Below, piece after piece: positions 7,816-10,605 of a stretch of DNA of 10,605 nt. Location: assembly GCA_007128085.1 (NCBI GenBank), contig SKYC01000116.1, forward strand, positions 1 to 10,605, in the 5' to 3' direction. The notes below the pieces were generated by a model, which saw only the letters and a program-made list of their open reading frames with translations, made no database searches and was not told the origin of the DNA. A program made the translations under genes and the position numbers. Origin of the DNA: Saprospiraceae bacterium. Its GTDB lineage: Bacteria > Bacteroidota > Bacteroidia > Chitinophagales > Saprospiraceae. How positions within the stretch are numbered: position 1 is the first letter of the stretch; each line of letters starts with the position of its first letter.

Positions 7816-8046
7816 CTAGTCCCCGGATTCGGCATCGGAATCAATCTCAGAAATTATGTCATCGATTCGGACTTCGATGTTTTTTATTTTTTCAGTACAA
7901 AACTTAATAAGCAGCCCTGCCCGAACCATTTTCTTTTCCAAATCATCGATGTGGGACAAATCCCCCTGAAGATCTTTCAATATCTCTCTGAGTTCATTGA
8001 TGGCATCTTCGTAGGTCAGTTCGCTGGCTTTATTATTGTCTTCCAT
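7816..8046 (-). CDS. xseB: Exodeoxyribonuclease VII small subunit
   Basis: This 76-residue acidic, helical protein matches the XseB family in length and layout. It starts with LTYEDAINELREILKDLQ, the family's conserved opening helix, then DLSHIDDLEKKMVRAGLLIK and CTEKIKNIEVRIDDI, the second helix. Several XseB chains bind each XseA to form exonuclease VII, a cytoplasmic enzyme degrading single-stranded DNA from both ends in repair and recombination. It begins with ATG 14 nt after the xseA stop codon, so it is almost certainly co-transcribed with it. The acidic C-terminus (SEIDSDAESGD) is typical of the family. Its stop lies 47 nt from the stop of the convergent M14 peptidase gene. Confidence 0.93.
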   Translation of the reverse strand: MEDNNKASELTYEDAINELREILKDLQGDLSHIDDLEKKMVRAGLLIKFCTEKIKNIEVRIDDIISEIDSDAESGD

Positions 8047-8060
8047 TTTTTTTCTTTGAT

Positions 8061-9335
8061 TTATTCTTCGGGGTCGGTTTTATCAATGACTTCAACAGAG
8101 GCTTTTCCGCGGTAGAGCGTCAGCTCCAATTGATCCTCTTTGTTCAATGCCTCTGAGGATTTAATCACCTTTCCTTTTAGGGAAACAATCGAATAGCCCC
8201 TTTCCATGACTCTTTTGGGATTTGAAATGTCGAGTTCTCTTTTTATTTGAGCGATGGCTTCCTTTTGTCTTCTCAAATAATTCTCTGACAAACCACCCAA
8301 ACTGGAAGCTATCTGCTCTACAGCAAAACGCCCTTTCAACAATGGAACTTTTGCACTGGAAGATATTTCTGATCGAAAAAGATTCAGTCGCTGTTTATGC
8401 CGATTTATTTGCCGGGTGGCCTCCTCTTTAATTTTGATTCTGGCCACTTCAATTCTGCTGATAAAATCCAGGTTTTTGTCGATAATATACTGCGCTGCAG
8501 CCGTTGGGGTTTTTACCGCCACTGCCGCCACGAGGTCCAGTGCACTGAAGTCCATATCGTGCCCAATTCCGGTAATCACCGGGAGGGGGAATTGTGCAAT
8601 TTTACTGGCCAGTTTATAATTGTCAAAATCCATCAAATCCAGTTTTGCGCCACCTCCACGGACAATCACCACCGCATCGTAATTCTCTGGATTACGAGCT
8701 ATTCGATCCAGTGCATGTAAGATATCGACCTCAACTTTGGCACCCTGCATATTGGAGTCGAAGAGATCCCAATGGATTTGCATATACGGTCGCGATTGTT
8801 CTATTTGCCGGCAAAAATCCATGTAACCCGCGGCTTTAGGAGAGGATATGACCGCAATGTTTTGCAAGACAGGGGGCATTTTCAGGGTTTTCTGAATCTT
8901 GTCCAATTCCTCTTTTCGAATTTGATTGAAGAGCTGTTGTTTTTTGGAAAAGTACTTGCCTATGGTAAATGTGGGATCGATATCCTGAATTTGAAGACTC
9001 AAGCCGTATTTCACGTGGAAGGATACTTTTAATAAAACCAAAACCTCCTGTCCCTCTTTGAGAATAAGGTCAATGTCTTCCTTTATCGATCGTTTTATCA
9101 GAGCGTAATTTCCGGCCCATAAACTGGCAAAAGCTTTGCTTTTTATGCGGTCGCTTTCGCTTTCCTTTTCCACCAATTCCAGATATCTGTGACCCTTTCT
9201 GATCTTCATGGAAGCGATTTCTGCCCTGACCCATAAAGGCGTAGAAAAGTTGGCACTCAACACCCGTTTTATTCGGGTATTGAGTTCAAATAGAGTAAGA
9301 CTTTTGCTCCTGCTGTTGGATTGATTTAAAGACAA
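8061..9335 (-). CDS. xseA: Exodeoxyribonuclease VII large subunit
   Basis: This 424-residue protein is the catalytic subunit of exonuclease VII, which with XseB degrades single-stranded DNA in the cytoplasm. An N-terminal OB-fold (about 12-120) opens with SLTLFELNTRIKRVL and PLWVRAEI. The catalytic core shows VISSPKAAGYMDF (162-174), the RGGGAKLDLMDFDN segment (226-239) and GIGHDMDFSALDLVA followed by KTPTAAA (256-281), the family's hallmark motifs. A long charged helical region (about 290-370) should bind XseB, and the C-terminal NPKRVMERGYSIV (372-384) is the family's terminal motif. The start is TTG at 9335; the in-frame TAA four codons upstream is itself the sucC stop, leaving no ATG alternative before the OB-fold. 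The gap to sucC is only 9 nt, so translation may depend on ribosomes finishing sucC. Confidence 0.94.
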   Translation of the reverse strand: MSLNQSNSRSKSLTLFELNTRIKRVLSANFSTPLWVRAEIASMKIRKGHRYLELVEKESESDRIKSKAFASLWAGNYALIKRSIKEDIDLILKEGQEVLVLLKVSFHVKYGLSLQIQDIDPTFTIGKYFSKKQQLFNQIRKEELDKIQKTLKMPPVLQNIAVISSPKAAGYMDFCRQIEQSRPYMQIHWDLFDSNMQGAKVEVDILHALDRIARNPENYDAVVIVRGGGAKLDLMDFDNYKLASKIAQFPLPVITGIGHDMDFSALDLVAAVAVKTPTAAAQYIIDKNLDFISRIEVARIKIKEEATRQINRHKQRLNLFRSEISSSAKVPLLKGRFAVEQIASSLGGLSENYLRRQKEAIAQIKRELDISNPKRVMERGYSIVSLKGKVIKSSEALNKEDQLELTLYRGKASVEVIDKTDPEE

Positions 9336-9344
9336 AATATCAAC

Positions 9345-10547
9345 TTATCCCAAAACTTTTTTTACTGCCTGTGCAGCCTCTTCGAGCAATACCGCTGACT
9401 GAACCTTCAAGCCTGAATTGTCGATGATTTCTTTGGCCAGTTCGGCATTGGTTCCCTGCAAACGGACAATCAACGGGACGTCCAGTCCATCCATATTTTT
9501 GCAGGCATCGACCACTCCCTGAGCGACGCGGTCGCAGCGTACAATACCACCGAAAATATTGATCAGAATGGCTTTTACATTGGAGTCGCTCAAAATGATT
9601 TTAAATCCCTGTTCCACTCTGGCCGCATCTGCGGTTCCACCTACATCCAAAAAATTGGCGGGCTCTCCTCCGGACAGTTTTATGATGTCCATTGTGGCCA
9701 TGGCCAAACCGGCACCGTTGACCATACATCCGACATTTCCATCCAATTTTACGTAATTGAGATTGTATTTTTTGGCTTCGACTTCAGTGGGATCCTCTTC
9801 GTGGACATCTCGCATTTCAGCGATTTCCTTGTGTCTGAAAAGGGCACTGTCGTCAATGGTCATTTTGCAATCGACAGCGACAATTCGATCGTCTGCCGTT
9901 TTTATAGCTGGGTTTATTTCCACCAGGCTGCAATCTGAACTATCAAAAGCGGTGTAAAGTTTTTTAATGAATTTGACCATCTCTTTAAAAGCTTTCCCAC
10001 TCAAACCCAGGTTAAAAGCCACTTTTCGGGTTTGGAAAGCCTGAATTCCAAGGGCGGGATCAATGAACTCCTTATGTACCAGATGAGGCGTTTTTTCTGC
10101 GACGGCTTCAATATCCATTCCACCTTCGGTCGAATAAATAATCACATTGTTTTTGGTATCTCTGTCCGTAAGAATGGAAATATACAACTCTTTGCAAGCA
10201 TCAAAATCAGGAGCGTAAGCATCTTCTGCGAGCAATACTTTTCTGACCAACTTTCCCTCTCCGTCGAGACCTCCGGGAGTCTGGGGGGTTTTAAGCATCA
10301 TGCCGAGAATCTCAGAACCGATCTTTTTAACCTCCTCGTTGTTTTTTGCCATTTTCACTCCACCTCCTTTACCGCGTCCACCAGCATGTATTTGAGCTTT
10401 GATAATGGTAACTTCGGTACCCGTATCCTTTTTCAGTTTTTCAAAGGCTGACAAGAGATCTTCGCTTTTTTCAACGACAATGCCTTCCTGAATGGGCACA
10501 CCGTGAGATTTTAGTATCTTTTTTCCCTGATATTCGTGTAAATTCAT
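9345..10547 (-). CDS. sucC: Succinyl-CoA ligase [ADP-forming] beta subunit
   Basis: This 400-residue protein is the ATP-grasp beta subunit of succinyl-CoA synthetase, which converts succinyl-CoA, ADP (or GDP) and phosphate to succinate, CoA and ATP in the citric acid cycle. It starts with MNLHEYQGKKIL, the standard family opening. The nucleotide-binding loop AGGRGKGGGVK is at residues 55-65, the metal-binding EINPA at 210-214 with D226 in AVDCKM, the GNVGCMVNGAGLAM segment at 270-283 and NIFGGIVRCDRVA at 330-342. Length and motif order match complete SucC. It needs the alpha subunit SucD, which is not in this window, so the two subunit genes are apparently not adjacent on this side. xseA follows 9 nt downstream. 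The ATG at 10547 is the natural start. Confidence 0.97.
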   Translation of the reverse strand: MNLHEYQGKKILKSHGVPIQEGIVVEKSEDLLSAFEKLKKDTGTEVTIIKAQIHAGGRGKGGGVKMAKNNEEVKKIGSEILGMMLKTPQTPGGLDGEGKLVRKVLLAEDAYAPDFDACKELYISILTDRDTKNNVIIYSTEGGMDIEAVAEKTPHLVHKEFIDPALGIQAFQTRKVAFNLGLSGKAFKEMVKFIKKLYTAFDSSDCSLVEINPAIKTADDRIVAVDCKMTIDDSALFRHKEIAEMRDVHEEDPTEVEAKKYNLNYVKLDGNVGCMVNGAGLAMATMDIIKLSGGEPANFLDVGGTADAARVEQGFKIILSDSNVKAILINIFGGIVRCDRVAQGVVDACKNMDGLDVPLIVRLQGTNAELAKEIIDNSGLKVQSAVLLEEAAQAVKKVLG

Positions 10548-10572
10548 GTATCTTAATTTTTTTATTCAGCCC

Positions 10573-10580
10573 CAAAGCTA
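10573..10580 (-). promoter_or_regulatory. Probable sucC promoter -7 box
   Basis: On the minus strand TAGCTTTG is an exact match to the Bacteroidota -7 consensus TAnnTTTG, 25 nt before the sucC ATG. This would give a short A/T-rich leader. The -33 element would fall at or just beyond the right edge of the window, so it cannot be checked. A 6-bp inverted repeat with a 4-nt centre (AGATTT, TGTT, AAATCT at 10584-10599) lies immediately upstream, between where the two promoter elements would be, and could be a regulator site. This promoter would serve sucC, xseA and xseB together. Confidence 0.5.
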
Positions 10581-10605
10581 AGGAGATTTTGTTAAATCTT
10601 CTGAA

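Noticed and set aside
10032..10451. Plus-strand open frame of 139 codons opposite sucC
   Set aside because: Antisense to highly conserved SucC codons; no motif or family resemblance.
1..10605. Mobile element, CRISPR array, prophage or defence system
   Set aside because: No transposase, integrase, direct-repeat array, tRNA junction or shift in base composition is visible; the gene content is ordinary metabolism, transport, repair and secreted peptidases.

Overview
The window looks like ordinary chromosomal DNA of a Bacteroidota bacterium. The evidence is a Bacteroidota-like SucC and XseA/XseB, exported M14 peptidases, start codons mostly preceded by A/T-rich sequence rather than a strong Shine-Dalgarno, and an exact TAnnTTTG -7 box upstream of sucC. 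Base composition looks even throughout. I see no insertion sequence, integrase, CRISPR array, tRNA or rRNA. The species cannot be named from the sequence alone.

Left block (positions 1-4106, all minus strand, read right to left). An FAD/NAD(P)-dependent oxidoreductase is followed 11 nt later by an eight-helix membrane protein with four cysteine clusters of the NapH/NosR type. These two probably form a redox module passing electrons from NAD(P)H through FAD into a membrane iron-sulfur protein. After 59 nt comes a TroA/ZnuA-type metal-binding protein of an ABC importer, with an unexpected C-terminal membrane helix. Its stop codon overlaps (ATGA) the start of an ABC ATPase that runs off the left edge. 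The same strand and tight spacing suggest an operon, which raises the idea that membrane redox chemistry and metal uptake are linked; that is inference.

Middle block (4326-7768, plus strand). Two secreted M14-type carboxypeptidase paralogues lie in tandem, 14 nt apart. The second keeps every zinc-ligand and catalytic residue recognisable for the family. The first has lost all but one of them and looks like a pseudoenzyme. Both carry the same inserted Asp-rich loops that resemble EF-hand calcium sites. A 219-nt divergent intergenic region separates this pair from the redox genes.

Right block (7816-10547, minus strand). sucC (succinyl-CoA ligase beta subunit), xseA and xseB (exonuclease VII large and small subunits) follow one another with gaps of 9 and 14 nt, probably one transcript started from a promoter at about 10573-10580. 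The block converges on the M14 pair with only 47 nt between the stop codons.

Three genes use non-ATG starts: the metal-binding protein and xseA use TTG, and the oxidoreductase uses GTG. In each case an in-frame stop codon a short distance upstream leaves no ATG alternative at the expected N-terminus.
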